Shown: positions 21,906-34,017, numbered from the stretch's first letter. The stretch is DNA of 64,000 bases from Ascaphus truei (GCA_036426205.1 CM071574.1:12406892-12470891), one strand, 5' to 3'. Notes: a model not told the origin generated them from the sequence alone. Numbers and translations are program-made.

Positions 21906-22745
21906 TACCCCATTTTTTCCCCCATAGCCCTCCCAGGAAAACCGCTGGTTAAGCATTTCCATTGTTGTATATGGTGTCAACAAAAGGTATGAGGGCAAGA
22001 TTGCTAATATATGTACAGCTTCATTCTATCATCCATAATCATACTGTATTCAGTCAATGTGCCGTGCAACAACAACAAAAACTCTGGTGACCACTTCAAT
22101 CAGGCTTTGTAGTGATCTAGCCTTTGCATCACAGTTTTAACACTCAGCTTGGGGGGGGCGGCAGCAGTGCAGAGTTACCTGGGGTCTACTGCAAAGATTA
22201 TCAGAAAATTCCAAACCAATGTGAAAAACATTATAAGATAAAAAAAAAGTAAAGAATGAAATAGAAATGTACTTGGACATCTGTATGAATGAAGCTCTCG
22301 TACTCTCACCACATCAATAATGTGTAGCAAAGTTAATGCAGGACGAGGCCTTTTTTTTTCCTTCTTTTTTTTAACTTCAAAGCTGCTTAGGCAGTATGTG
22401 GCATTAATTCGCTCCTGTACAGAAATGTAGTTTATAATCGCCAAGCTGAGGAAAGGATTTAGGACTAGAACAGCAGATTTCCTCACAGATTACAGGCTAA
22501 AACCTAGTTTCTTCGGATAAAACAGGATAATTAACTGCAGTAAAATATGTTGGTCTTGCTGCTTCATTCCTATATGACACTTTGTTTTATGATTTTAGAA
22601 CCAGATATTACAGATTCAAAACGTTACCATTGTATGCTTGGTTCTAAAACTTCAGCAATTAAATCATATACTAATTTGGGATTCATTCTCCACTTCTAAA
22701 ATGTAGCATATTTTGCCAGAATGATAATTCAGTAAAGCTCTAGGT

Positions 22746-23318
22746 CAGGGGTAGCTAACTCTAATCCTCAAATCCAACAAGTCAGGTTTTCAGGATATCC
22801 CTCTTTCAGCACAGGAGGATCAATCAGTGGCTCAGTCGAAGACTGCACCACCTGTGCTGAAGCAGGGATATCCTGAAAACCTGACCTGTTTCTAGTTCTT
22901 GATGACTGGAGTTAGGGTTGCCATGTGTCAAGTACTAAACTGGACTGTCCTGTATTTCGACACTATGTCCAGTAAAAAAAAAATAGAGGTAATACTGGAC
23001 ATGTATGTGTCCGGTATTAACTCTCTGGACAAAGTGATCTGACCGGATTGGGGGGCAACAGGATTTCCAGTAGCAGGGAGAGAGCAGGGCTGTTGCTAGG
23101 GGGCTGGGCAGCTTCATCCATCCTGATTACCTGCTAGGTAATGCAGCCAATCTGGAGGAGATGTCAGAAGCCTGGGGGTGGGGCAAAGGAGAGGAGGAAA
23201 CAGCGTGGAGCAGTGAGGGGAATGTGTGTGTGTCTCGAGAGCGTCGCACCTTTCACTATTGTGTCCAGTATTTTTGGAGAAGCCACTTGGCAACCCTACT
23301 GGAGTTGGCTACCCCTAG
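22746..23318. mobile_element. Foldback hAT MITE, copy 3, split by another hAT
   Basis: The left part (22746-22913) is CAGGGGTAGCTAACTC... to GATGACTGGAGTT. The right terminus GGAGTTGGCTACCCCTAG lies beyond the inserted 384-bp element. Flanks share CTAGGT. Joined, it would be about 190 bp, like the other copies. Confidence 0.85.
22914..23297. mobile_element. hAT-type MITE nested inside the foldback copy, 9-bp duplication
   Basis: The ends AGGGTTGCCA / TGGCAACCCT are perfect over 10 bp, and ACTGGAGTT is repeated on both sides (22905-22913, 23298-23306). The interior carries GTCCAGTA and GTCCGGTATT words near both ends, as in vertebrate hAT MITEs with this terminus. The duplicated 9-mer includes one base of ambiguity, so the true target size may be 8. 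Confidence 0.9.
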
Positions 23319-23491
23319 CCTAGGTGCAATATATACACTGAGGGTTTAGACAGGGAGCAATTGCAAACTTAAAGACACCATTCGACTGGAAGTACATATT
23401 ACTGCCAGACTACAAACGATTATATAGTTGGATTATATTTTGAAGATGCGATATAGGTATCATGGGAGAAATCCCCATACAGAATTAGGTA

Positions 23492-24322
23492 TGTAGCCCC
23501 TCTGCCCCCCCCCCTCTGTTCTAGGGTCTGGCTACGTGTCTGTGGGTGGTGCATACCTGTAGATAACAGAAGGGCCTGAGTCTCCCGCGATGGTATGGGG
23601 GTGAAAGGACCAGGTTTCTGGGGTGAATGCCTCCGTTCTTTACTCAGTGGTGCAACGCCTCCATCTCTGTTAAGCCCCAGGGATGTGGGGTGGAACCCTT
23701 ACAGAGTGTCCCCCTCTCAGGGACGAGAGATTCCAGTCTCAGACAGTCTTTATGTAAAATCAGCAGCAGCTCTTTATTCAGTGCAGGAATGGCAGCAGAA
23801 TCACAGACAGTCAGGTATAGCTTGTCCCCCTCCTCCAAACTGCTCTCCCTCAGGATGGTATCTCTTCTCCCTGCCTTCACCCCAAGCCACGGGCACTCAC
23901 GGTGGGGCTAGCTCTTCCCTCACCCCCTAAACAGGGTGAGAGGAATTGGTCCACCTATAGCTCACTAGGCCCTACTCCTCAGGAACCTAGCTAGCTCACA
24001 TACGCTGACTGTCCAGTCAGACACTCCAACACTAACTCATCAGGGCTGAAACCAGGACTGAACCCAGGACTGAACCCAGGACTGAACTGTCACTGACAGG
24101 AACAGGCACACTCTAAATAGAGACAGCCCTCCCCTTCATGACATCAGCAGGTACCGCCCCTGTGTCTATGCCTTCCACACAGGGTCAGGTGACCTACTTC
24201 CACACACTCAGAGCAGGGCTTGATGTGGGGGAAACCCATGATAGCTACTGGCAGCCTGCCCTTACCAGGGCTTATACCAGTAGGAGGAAAGACATATAGC
24301 CCCATTTCCTACCAGGGCTACA
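23492..24322 (-). mobile_element. Solo LTR, minus strand, TSD GGTA
   Basis: TGTAGCCCC...AGGGCTACA, 831 bp, flanked by GGTA (23488-23491, 24323-24326). Read on the minus strand: GTATAAGCCCTGGTAAGG in U3, TATA-like CTATTTAGAG, AATAAAG (complement near 23772) and TGGAGGCGTTG (complement of about 23654-23664). It is similar to but distinct from the 14269 subfamily. Confidence 0.88.
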
Positions 24323-24608
24323 GGTATAAGGCTCATTTCTAAACTTGTGAGGAGCGATAGATACACCAATCAAGGGAGAGGATTGGCCCTGTTTTTTTTA
24401 TTGATGGATACACCATTCTGGAAATGCAACTTTACCCTCAAAGTGAATATAAACGACATGACAAGTATACCTGAGAATAATGTGATTGTGACAAACATTT
24501 AGTCATACTTTGATTTGTAAAGCTCTGTAATAATTTATCCAATTAACCAATTCAGACGCTAAACGACCAGTTCATTATTATCGTCTTTCCTTAGTTATAG
24601 TCACTTCT

Positions 24609-24634
24609 AATATATATATATATATATATATATA
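24609..24634. repeat. (TA)n microsatellite
   Basis: Perfect AT dinucleotide run followed by an A-run. Confidence 0.9.
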
Positions 24635-24679
24635 AAAAAAAAGTAAAGAGTAAAAAAAGTGGCATTTGTCAGAAACCAA

Positions 24680-24960
24680 CCTCACACTGATGATACCCAT
24701 CAAGGTTGAAACATGTCTGTGAGTGGGTTAACTGACTTTGCATCTCCCAAGTCGTTGCTTAAAAGCTGTGTTTAAAGCAGCATGCATTGGCTAAGGGTTG
24801 TCCGTGTAATGTGAGCTTGAGATAAAAGGTGGCACTGTGTGCTCATTTGCATGTCATTTCCCAGAATCCCTTGCTATAAAAATACTAAATGCGCAAATTA
24901 AAACAGTTAAACAGTAAAACCGTTACAGTTGCTGCCAAAATGTTAAGCTATACACAATAG
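24680..24960 (+). repeat. Dispersed repeat, partial (TTTGCATG.CATTTCCCAGAATCCC family)
   Basis: It shares GGTG.CACTGTGTGCTCATTTGCATG and CATTTCCCAGAATCCC with copies at 34340-36007 (split) and 36817-37020, then diverges. The identity of the family is unknown. Confidence 0.6.
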
Positions 24961-25030
24961 CAAATATATAGGGAAAAGGGAGAACATTGGCGCACACTGC
25001 TAACTAAACAATGAAAAAATGAGCATGAAT

Positions 25031-25373
25031 GGACTTGGGATATATTAAGAGTTCCTGGTTGCTCTGAAATAAAATGAAGAAAAGACAAAATATGGTGATA
25101 CATTTTTGTAATGGTCAATGCGCAAAAGTAGATCGCTACTTACAAAGTAGCAGATGTAAACAAGCATATAGGATATAAAATCCTCTCTGTCCTGCTGCCT
25201 GGAACGATAATCCGCCTCCTCTCCACTTGGGACGCCGAGATTCTCTGTAGTGGATTTCCTCCGACTACAGCTGCCCTCCTGAGCTTCCTGGTTCCTCCTC
25301 TGATGTCGCGAGACTGCACTGCTGATGTCACTCGACCGGAGTAACAGCCGCAACTTGAAGATAATGTCCAGGG
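25031..25373 (+). repeat. Direct repeat of 27394-27738, copy A
   Basis: Some 340 bp are nearly identical, from GGAC.GGGATATATTAAGAG to GATAATGTCCAG, with only scattered differences. After this point the two copies diverge: copy A runs into a GTGTGCAGT minisatellite, copy B into a large inverted repeat. The shared minus-strand open frame is therefore repeat-derived. Confidence 0.92.
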
Positions 25374-25374
25374 G

Positions 25375-25541
25375 TGTCAGTGTGTGCAGTGTGAGCAATG
25401 AGCAGTGTGTGTGCAGTGTGTCAGTGTGAGTAATGAGCAGTGTGTGTGCAGTGTGCAGTGTGTGTGCAGTGTGGCAGTGTGAGCAATGAGCAGTGTGTGT
25501 GCAGTGAGTGTGTGCAGTGTGTGCAGTGTGTGCAGTGTGCA
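25375..25541. repeat. GTGTGCAGT-type minisatellite
   Basis: Variable short units of GTGTGTGCAGT and GTGAGCAATGAGCAGT are followed by A- and T-runs to about 25605. Confidence 0.9.
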
Positions 25542-25604
25542 AAAAAAAAAAATGAAAAAAAAATTTTTTTTTTTAAATTTTTTTTATTTTATTTTTATTT
25601 TTTA

Positions 25605-25679
25605 AAACGGGAGCCACGGGAAAACCGCGTTATAACCGAATCGCGGTATAACGAGGCGCGTTATAACGGGGTTTAGCTG
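25605..25679. mobile_element. Tigger-like terminus (3' end only)
   Basis: CGCGTTATAACC...CGGGGTTTAGCTG ends at a TA inside an AT repeat. Its complement starts CAGCTAAACCCCG, in the style of pogo/Tigger ends. No matching left end was found, so this is a fragment or misassignment. Confidence 0.4.
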
Positions 25680-25699
25680 TATATATATATATATATATA
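25680..25699. repeat. (TA)n microsatellite
   Basis: Short AT dinucleotide run. Confidence 0.85.
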
Positions 25700-25822
25700 A
25701 TGTAAAGTTTGACAGCGCCTGGATGTGTACCAGCCTCCCAGCAGACTCTTAATAACACACAGATCGTCAAAAATGGTTAACACAGATGACCTGTATCAAA
25801 ATGTAATTATATATAATATATA

Positions 25823-26752
25823 GGGGCCTATTCAGTAAGCATTCATAAGCCACTTATTAAGCACTTATCACCCAAAATGCCTACTGCTATTCAGTGAGCG
25901 GTGATAAGTGGGTGATAAAAGACGGAATCGCTCAAAAAAAATTGGTCATAAAAAAAATCACAGAGGCAGCGGTGATAAGCCACTTATCACTACTTTTCGG
26001 CATGTTCATAAACTCGTTCAATTCTAGTAGCAGTGATTTGGCTATGAACACCTATCACCGCTCTAGAATGGTGATTTTATCACAAAATCCTCACGCCAGA
26101 AAAAGTTGGCGTAAAGCTGTTGGAAATCTGCAGAGAAGCGGCATAGGATTGACAACGGGAATCTCTGGAGCTGATATCCATTAATATTAGCACCAGAGAC
26201 CCCTGGCATGAACTCTATGCAATAAAAATGCACTTACAGTAAACTTAATTACCATAGCGGATAGCCTCAGGGACCCCCTTCTTCCCGAGATACAGGTCCC
26301 GTTATGGGGTGCCAGTATCTCCTATGCATTTAAATGTCCGCGTCACGTGACCATGCGAATAAAATGCATAGTAGATACCGGCACCCCATAACGGGGCCTG
26401 TATCTCGGGAAGTAGGGGGTCCCTGAGGCTGAAACCAATGCGGTTCAGCTCAGGAGACCCCCTGCTCATCTAAACTATTAACAAAATAAAAATTTATACA
26501 CATACATTTCGGGAGATATTTGCACAGGGAGAGACAGCTCTCTCAGAGCAGCTCTCTCTGCAGCAGATACAACTCACCGGGTAAGGCCTTTTCAGAGGGT
26601 CGTTCATCAGATCACCGGCTTATAACCCGTTTTGTGAATTTTGCTATGACAGCAAATGAAGGCTTTCTGAATACCGTGATAGCAACACCCAAAAAAACAT
26701 CATTTTAAATGCCCTGGTGATAATTTTTATCAACCCTCTCTGAATGAGGCCC
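25823..26752. mobile_element. PIF/Harbinger-like MITE, 3-bp target ATA
   Basis: The ends GGGGCCTATTCAGTAAG and CTCTCTGAATGAGGCCC are inverted repeats, and ATA lies on both sides. Subterminal GTGATAAG/TATCAC words recur in both halves. A foldback element (arms 26263-26430) appears to be inserted in the middle. No transposase is present. Confidence 0.7.
26263..26430. mobile_element. Foldback element, GCAGGGGGTC family, copy 2 (arms)
   Basis: The arms AGCCTCAGGGACCCCCTTC and GAAGTAGGGGGTCCCTGAGGC are inverted, with GATACAGG/CCTGTATC and the TATGGGGTGCC blocks inside and a GTCACGTGAC-containing core. The outer limits are uncertain and may extend to about 26190-26475. Confidence 0.7.
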
Positions 26753-27393
26753 ATAATGTGAACTCGGATGGTAGTTAAATATGGATGGTGAGTGTGAAAG
26801 TGTGAAAAAAATAAAGAAAAATATATAAAAATCATAAAAAATGATGAAAAAACACAAAAATGTATAAAAATCTATAAAAACCAAGACTATATGAAAAAAT
26901 TATATATATAGAAAAATATAAAATTGTGTTCCTTCACTTGATGATGGATATTCTTTGTCAGGAAATTAAAACGTCCGGGCAGCTTCTTCTTTGGGGTCAA
27001 CAACCTCCCAGCGAATTCTAGTAGAGAAAAAAAGAGAAAAAGCGCCCGATCCATGTGTAAAATCCAAATACAAAATTTTAATAAAAAATGACAAGACAAA
27101 TGCACACTCACAATTTGTCAATGCAATATAAGCATTGTATGGGTAAACCCATGCTCCAACATGTAGCCTGCTCGCCGACCGCTTGCTCCGTTATGTCAGA
27201 CCTCACTGCTGCCGGTGTGTCACGATGAAAGCCGTTACCGGAAGAAACACGTAGGCCACGTGGTTTCACGGAACTACGGTGGTGGACTAGCTCATACGTC
27301 TTTTGCCAGAAAGGGGAAGACTTACCCTGAGCCGCATGCAATACCCAACACAACCTGCCAGGAACCACAGGCTGTTCATCTGAGTTGCCGGAG

Positions 27394-27738
27394 GGACTGG
27401 GGATATATTAAGAGTTCCTGGTTGCTCTGAAATAAAATGAAGAATAGACAAAATATGGTGAAGTATGTTTTTGTAATGGTCAATGCGCAAAAGTAGATCA
27501 CTACTTACAAAGTAGCAGATGTAAACAAGCATATAGGATATAAAATCCTCTCCGTCCTGCTGCCTGGAGCGATAATCCGCCTCCTCTCCACGTGGGACGC
27601 CGAGATTCTCTGTAGTGGATTTCCTCCGACTGCAGCTGCCCTCCTGAGCTTCCTGGATCCTCCTCTGATGTCGCGAGACTGCACTGCTGACGTCACTCGA
27701 CCGGAATAACAGCCGCAACTTGAAGATAATGTCCAGAG
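27394..27738 (+). repeat. Direct repeat of 25031-25373, copy B
   Basis: See copy A. Its last 57 bp also form the outer part of the left arm of the inverted repeat at 27682-28016. Confidence 0.92.
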
Positions 27739-28016
27739 GCGCTCGGATATGGGGGGATTATGATAGGTGTAGATATTGGATAGGGGATGCTGAGAGTTGT
27801 CTTAAAGCCTCCACCCTACGCGTTTCGTCCTGTAACTAGGACTCCATCTGAGGAAGTCCTAGTTACAGGATGAAACGCGTAGGGTGGAGGCTTTAAGACA
27901 ACTCTTAGCATCCCCTATCCAATATCTACACCTATCATAATCCCCCCATATCTGAGCGGCCCTGGACATTATCTTCAAGTTGCGGCTGTTACTCCGGTCG
28001 AGTGACGTCAGCAGTG
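27682..28016. repeat. Large inverted repeat, two 162-bp arms, 11-bp loop
   Basis: The left arm 27682-27843 and the right arm 27855-28016 are near-perfect reverse complements with only a few mismatches. The tip contains ACGCGTTTCGTCCTGTAACT. It is followed at 28030 by TGATGAAGACTTTGCAGTGG and an ACGCG word. The structure resembles a foldback transposon core or a head-to-head junction of two copies of the 25031-type repeat. Confidence 0.93.
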
Positions 28017-29097
28017 TTTAGATATACCCCTGATGAAGACTTTGCAGTGGAAACGCGCATTGGGTGATATCAGTGACTACTAAGGAGCCCTTGTTGATGA
28101 CATCTAGAGTGGAGGACAACTTTAATCAGCCCAGTACCTGCTGTGACGGCCGTGGAGCAGATGCTGTTGCTGTGAATACCTTGTCTGACCCTATGACCCA
28201 GGGTGGTCTGAATGCTCATAAACAAAGGCACTTATGTAAGTGGAATACTTTGTGTTTTTAACATTAAAAACAGTACTATACTATTTTGCTTTCCCTTTTT
28301 TGTATATGGAATTTCCCTCCTTTATGTGGATCTGGAGTACCTGTCTGGAGACATAAGTTGGTAACTTTGAACAACCACAACGCTTTCATTTCACGTTAAA
28401 CACGTGAGTGCAAATTCTATAGAATTTCCAGCATTGAAGCAATTTTGTTGGAGTAGACAGTATGGTGGTGCATCATTACCTATAGGAAAAAATAAATAAA
28501 ACCATAGTGCAAAACGTAATGGTAAAATACACTTAAATGGCAGAGCTCTCTCAAGAGCATAAGACGCTAGATGGTATACACTACAACCATAGACTAGCGA
28601 CAGGGAGCAAAAATCAGGAGTAAAGTGCATCCAGGACAGAGACACAGAGTGAAAAAATAAAATGCCAAACTTTTATCCGACAATGATAAAATTGGAGGCT
28701 TACGAGATATCAGATGTTAAACAGCATTTGTGTATGGTAAAGATGTTCGACGAGTCGCGTTCTCGGAATCCCCGCACACTGCTGCCGCATCCACCGATCT
28801 CCGACCTCCGACCTGTACTGCTGGAGCCGATACGTCACATCCGGTTCTCTCATCTCGTATGGAAGACGCCACCGGAACTTCACAGCAGTCTCTCCCTCTG
28901 GATCTAACACTGGGGGTTACACAATATAGACCTCCTCTATATTGTGCTTTCTTGTGGACAATTGAAACAGTCCTTTCAGGGTTTGAGTTTTTTCCTATAG
29001 CACTCATTGCACTTTATTTTTGATTATATTATCACTATACTCACTGCATGTTTGTTTATAAGTGTCGAGCGCCATCTAGTGTCTTTTGTGTATAGTA
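28017..29097. other. Repeat-textured region, unassigned
   Basis: No element boundaries could be fixed. A short open frame at 28730-29023 is GC-richer than its surroundings but has no recognisable domain. A hairpin ACACAATATAGAGG/CCTCTATATTGTG lies at about 28919-28948. Confidence 0.45.
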
Positions 29098-30130
29098 TGG
29101 TGGTGCATACCTGCTTGGAACAGGAGGGCCTGAGTCTCCCGCGGTGGTGTGGGGGATAACAGGGCCAGGCTTCTGGGGTATATGTCTCCATCTCTTTAGC
29201 AACGATGCAGCGCCTCCATCTTCTGGCGAGACCTATAGGGATAGGTTAAGATCCTCCCAGAAGAAGCCCTGGTCCCAGGGCGAGTGATCTTAGACTCACA
29301 CACAGTCTCTTTGATAAAATAGCAGCAATGTCTTTATTGTCCTTTAGCTATGATACAATGCAATTATGCACAGCAGCACACAGCAGTTCATATAGCAGCA
29401 GTGCCCTCCAATTGTGTACAGGGGTCTTCCCTCCTCTCCTTTCCTCCAAGTTGTACCCTAGCAGGATGGGCTATAGGAGGCGTCAATACCACCCTTGCAT
29501 CCACCCCAAGAGCACAGCCTCTGGGTGATGCTACATGTCTTTCCCCTCACCCCCTGAACAGGGTGAGGGCATTGGTCCACCTCTATAGTCCTGTCCGCTC
29601 TACTCAGAGGGGCTCTGAGTATCTCTTCCAAGCACCGTTCTCACTCTAAGCATGGCTTCTCCAGTCAGACATTTCGCTCTGCTAGGTCTTACTCCAATTC
29701 AGACCAGCACTTCACTCCTCAGCTCCCAGTACATATCTCCACACTGACTCCCTCCAGACTTTCCACAGACTAACAAGCTGAACGCTCAGCTTTCACAGGA
29801 TCATCTCTCTCTCTCTGCTCCAACCGAACTCTCAGGCTGACTTCTTCTCTCACCATCCAGAACTCACTCTGACTCTCACTCTGACACTGACACACAGACA
29901 CACAGACACACAGGACAGCCCACTAAATAGACACAGCCCTGCCCCTTATGATGTCAGCAGGACCTCCCCTCTGTCTCAGGCCTGCCACAGAGTCAGGGGC
30001 CTACCTCTATCACTCAAGGCAGGGCTTGGTGAGGGGGGGAAACCCATGATTACTACTGGTGCCTGCCCTTACCAGGGCTTACTCCAGTAGGAGAAGGATA
30101 AGTTGCACGCCTATTCTTACAGGGGCTACA
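29098..30130 (-). mobile_element. LTR, minus strand, truncated sister of 14269-15389
   Basis: It is about 95% like the 14269 LTR by eye, but lacks that copy's first 75 bp (the terminal U5). It starts at GTGGTGCATACC and ends GGGGCTACA before an AT repeat. TGGAGGCGCTG is at the complement of 29218-29228, and AATAAAG is present near 29335. Confidence 0.85.
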
Positions 30131-30228
30131 TATATATATATATATATATATAATATATATATATATTATATATATTATATATCTATATATATATATATTA
30201 TATAATATATATATATACACTGTATATA
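30131..30228. repeat. (TA)n-rich microsatellite
   Basis: AT dinucleotides with small interruptions, which give a spurious Ile/Tyr open frame. Confidence 0.95.
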
Positions 30229-30235
30229 TATATTT

Positions 30236-31336
30236 CAAGCAAGCTGCAGTAACATGACCTGTGCAGTCCCTAGAACCCCAATCTCCTCCCTTTGAATGAA
30301 ATAAACACTAAACACTTCTTTGGAAAACCAATGATGCAGCTTTGTTAAATTATATCAACAACTAGATGACCTTGACAAGCTGCCCATCAGTGATCTCGAG
30401 CCCACAGCAGCTGCAGCTCATGATCCCCACTGCTGTCAGAACTCCAGATCAACAGATGTATTATTGACAAGGGTGAACACACTCCAAATTGAAGAGCCCA
30501 GAATGGACATGACCTACGATATACCAACCGTTACCATTCAACTCGCCAAATAATTGGCCCCTGGTCTTGCAAGCAAACTCTGCTAAACAAATTACACACA
30601 CTTCACCAAAAGTACACCAACTATTATTTTCTACGTAAAATTCTTCTTTTTTTTTGTTTTAAGTACTTTTATTTTTTCGTTTATATGCATATTCTGTTTT
30701 ATTCAACAAATTCTATTCATGTATTTCATATGAGTATAAGGAGTGAGAAATTGCATCACGGGAAAACTACATATGTAGTAGATGCTATTGCTCCCGCTGG
30801 TGCATATTAGCAGAACACACCAGCAGGAGCAGACGCCATTTTAAATGGATTAGCGGCGTATGAAAAAGGGCGAGGACCTTGCTATTGGATGCATAGCGTG
30901 TGCCAGTGGCTACAATAATGCCTGCTATATCTGTATGAGGCTTTCCCCATGTGACAGCCACAAAGAATGTCTTGCCTTAGGGCACCCCCCAAATGGAATT
31001 TAATACTTAGTGTCCCTCGTGAACAAGGGGCAGGGCCGCTGGGTCATGCCGCATTAGACTTAGTGTTGGTGGGTTTTTTCTCAAGTCAAGTCACTGTATC
31101 TGCCCTATTTGTAAAGAGCACATTACATTTAATGAATTGTCCTTGCTTGGGCATGTTATTAAGGCAGTAAATACACTGAAGTGGAGTCTAAATGTGTGAT
31201 TTAAAATTGGGCTTTTGGTTGATCATGATCAGAAAGACGATTAAAATAAGTGGTGATTCATGAAAGAGATCTCTGCACCGCCAGCAAAATATATTGGAGG
31301 AAGAATCATTTACTTCAATCATTTGAAAATGTCATA
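30236..31336. other. Intron, unassigned
   Basis: No coding or repeat structure was assigned apart from a small imperfect hairpin around 30780-30840 (CTCC.GCTGGTG...CACCAGC.GGAG). Confidence 0.5.
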
Positions 31337-31340
31337 ATAT

Positions 31341-32471
31341 TGTAGCCATGCCACCTGTGGCTACTAGCTTGCCCTTGTACGGCAGTAAGCCCTGGTAGGA
31401 ACAAAGCTTGCCAGCAGTTAAGATGGGGTTTCCCCACTCCATAGTGTTGTATTTGAGTGACAGTGGGAGGCGGTGACCTCAGGCCTGAGCATGTCAAATC
31501 ATGGGACAGACCTGGTGCTCTCCTCCTGGCTGTACTTAAAGGCAGTACCACCCCAAATGAAGCAGTGTGCCTCTCCCCACTGAGAGAGGCATGGTCACAT
31601 ACAGATTGGGGCCTTCCCTGTTCTTCTTCCCCCTTGGGAGAGAGCGAGTGTAGAGCTATACCCTGCCGAGTGATAGGGGAGTCGGCAAATGCTAGGACAG
31701 CTGCAGGGGCCCTGACCTGTAGTGGTTGTCCAGAGACCATCATTCAGTCGATAGCTGACCTGGGAAGCTGTGATTGAGCAGACCACTGCTGTGTTGTGGT
31801 GGTATCAATAAAGGCTGTTCTTGTTTGCATATACCTCCTGCCTGAGTGTGATCTTACTGGGAGGAGAGGGAGTATTTCTACCATAAGAGATCGCCTCCAT
31901 TCATTTTGGAGCCTGCGGCAGATGGAGGCCCTGCACTGCTAGAGAACCATGTGGGTAATGTACCCCAGAAACCTGATCCTGTGTCCCCACAACCATCCGT
32001 GGACACCTCAGCCCTCCTCTTACCAGCAGGTATCATGCACCACACAATCAGAAATGGCCAAATCTCCCACTGGGAGGGACACACCGTTACATTTGGAGGC
32101 GCCACTGAGATACTGCTCAACAGGACAGGTTTTCAGCGATGCCACTGCCATGGTCACGCGTCCAGAAGCGGGCTGAACCACTGTAAGTAGAGGTTGCAGA
32201 GGCCTCGCGCGGTCCCAGACATTTAATTGAAATGCCTCGGGGAAGAGCGTGGGACCAATGCAACCACCCGCACCCGCACGCCCCCCAGTTTGCGCACCGC
32301 TGCTTTAGACTGCCCTATCGGGTGAATGACTTGGAGACACAAGGACTATTGCTGATCATGTGTCCCAACTACCACCGGCAGACAGCTCAGCCCTCGTGTT
32401 ACCAGCAGATATCATGCAACACACGTTTAATAATGGACAAATTCCCACCGGGTGGGGGGAACACCATTACA
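31341..32471 (+). mobile_element. LTR retrotransposon remnant: 5' LTR, PBS, 3' LTR end; TSD ATAT
   Basis: The 5' LTR 31341-32091 (TGTAGCCATGCC...CCGTTACA, 751 bp) has AATAAA near 31806 and TGGAGGCCCTG at 31923-31933. Two bases later comes the primer-binding site. About 240 bp of internal sequence remains, including a piece resembling the hAT at 45208 (CAGTTTGCGCACC.CTG, about 32285-32306). The last 115 bp of the 3' LTR (about 32356-32471, ending CCATTACA) then closes the element. ATAT flanks both ends (31337-31340, 32472-32475). The coding region is deleted. Confidence 0.88.
32094..32111 (+). promoter_or_regulatory. Primer-binding site, tRNA-Thr type
   Basis: TGGAGGCGCCACTGAGAT lies two bases after the LTR end. 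It differs from the site at 8997 at two positions that also vary among vertebrate tRNA-Thr acceptor stems. Confidence 0.8.
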
Positions 32472-32475
32472 ATAT

Positions 32476-34014
32476 TATAACCGATAATATTTATTTCAAA
32501 AATGTTTTATCAGGAAATAATACATCGAGAGTTACCTCTCGTTGTCAAGTATGTTTCAAGTTATGATGAAAATACACAGTTACATTAAATGAGCAGAGGT
32601 TATTCATTAAATTTACAGCCATTTCATGGACAGTTAGAGATAATATATGATTATGGGCGTATGTAACAGTTACAGACAATATGATATGAATGTTGGTGGG
32701 ATATAGAAAACGGTGCAGGACAGTGCTGGGGGGTGGGGGGGAGGATAGAGTAACAGACAAAACAACTACTCCTGTACTGTATGTACATAGAAAATCCACC
32801 ATTTAGTGAATCCTATGTTCATAAAACAGCACCATCTCTGCTATCCATGCACATTTTTACTTGGATGTTAATGTTGCAGACCTCTGAATGTTTGTCATTA
32901 TATCTGAAATACACCACAACAGAGGACACTATTTACAGAATCAAGATTACCAAATGTAAAATTCCACGCTGTAAAATGCAATTATAGACTCCAACAAAGT
33001 TCTTCTTGTTTCTTAGTAAGTTACATCTCACATCTCCTAGATAAGCTAATAAAGAATTATTATATCTGTACTGTAACCTTTTGTTAAACTTTTCTTTGCA
33101 AACAGTTTTTTTGTTGTGTGCCTTAAAATGAAATTATATTGGAGCATGTTATTCTATCTCTCGGAGCTGTGAGACATGTGATCAATAACCAATTATAAAA
33201 AGGCAGGCTTGGCATACTTACTCAGATCTAATTATGCAGGAGGTGCAACCTGGTAGGTAGGTACAGTTAACACAATTTTAATGCTAAACAAGAAGCATGT
33301 GTGTATGTGACTTTTATTAAACTCCTACGGAAACAACAGATTAATTGGAGGCTGATTCACTGGTGAACAGGCGTTAAAGACAGAAGGACCTTCTCACATT
33401 TTGTTCTGTTATCCAAGCTCATAGCATCTCAGGTTGGCAAGGAGATCTCAAATGGAATATTTGAAGAGCGAAATGATAGAATAACAGGTGCAAAAATGTG
33501 AAGCATCTATCCAATATTAATTATGTTATTTGTATCTGTATTATTGCCTACCTTTTATGATTTTTATGAGTTAGAATAGAATGTCATTAAATAACATAAT
33601 AAATATTCAGTGTAAACAAAGGCGAGCCGGTTATAATTATATACCTGTGTGTTTTAAAATCTGTGCTTATTGCTTAAACCACTTCAAATATAGAGGAAAC
33701 CCACATTAAGTTCTTATTTTCCATGCAACTTAGATTATTATTAATATAATATTATGTAATTGTTCAGAGAGGGACAATTATTTATGATACATAGTGTAAA
33801 CTGCAGAATAAATTATAAGTATGCTAGCGTAAAAGTCAAGTATTATGTTTAATACTCATTCTAGCAGTAATGGTAATGATTTAGAGATGGATACAGTTTG
33901 AAATATTCTATGCATACACAATCCTTTGACAATTTTGCCATGTATGATATTTACATATGTGTTGCTTTGTAGATTGTAGAAGATTTGTAATTTTGAAAAA
34001 AAAAAACCCGTGTA

Positions 34015-34017
<3 letters not shown>
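32476..34017. other. Intron, unassigned; contains conserved-element-like DNA
   Basis: AT-rich. The stretch 33120-33420 is repeat-free and rich in TAATTA/ATTAAT-type words (TCTAATTATGCAGG, GATTAATTGGAGGC), resembling vertebrate intronic enhancers, but this is texture only. Confidence 0.4.

Noticed and set aside
25045..27718. Similar minus-strand frames at 25045-25542 and 27287-27718
   Set aside because: Similarity comes from the 340-bp direct DNA repeat. No known domain, and one copy runs into a GTGTGCAGT minisatellite.
30131..30235. AT-rich palindromes as a cruciform or origin
   Set aside because: Ordinary (TA)n expansion at an LTR edge; similar tracts occur at 15390, 34018 and 48983.
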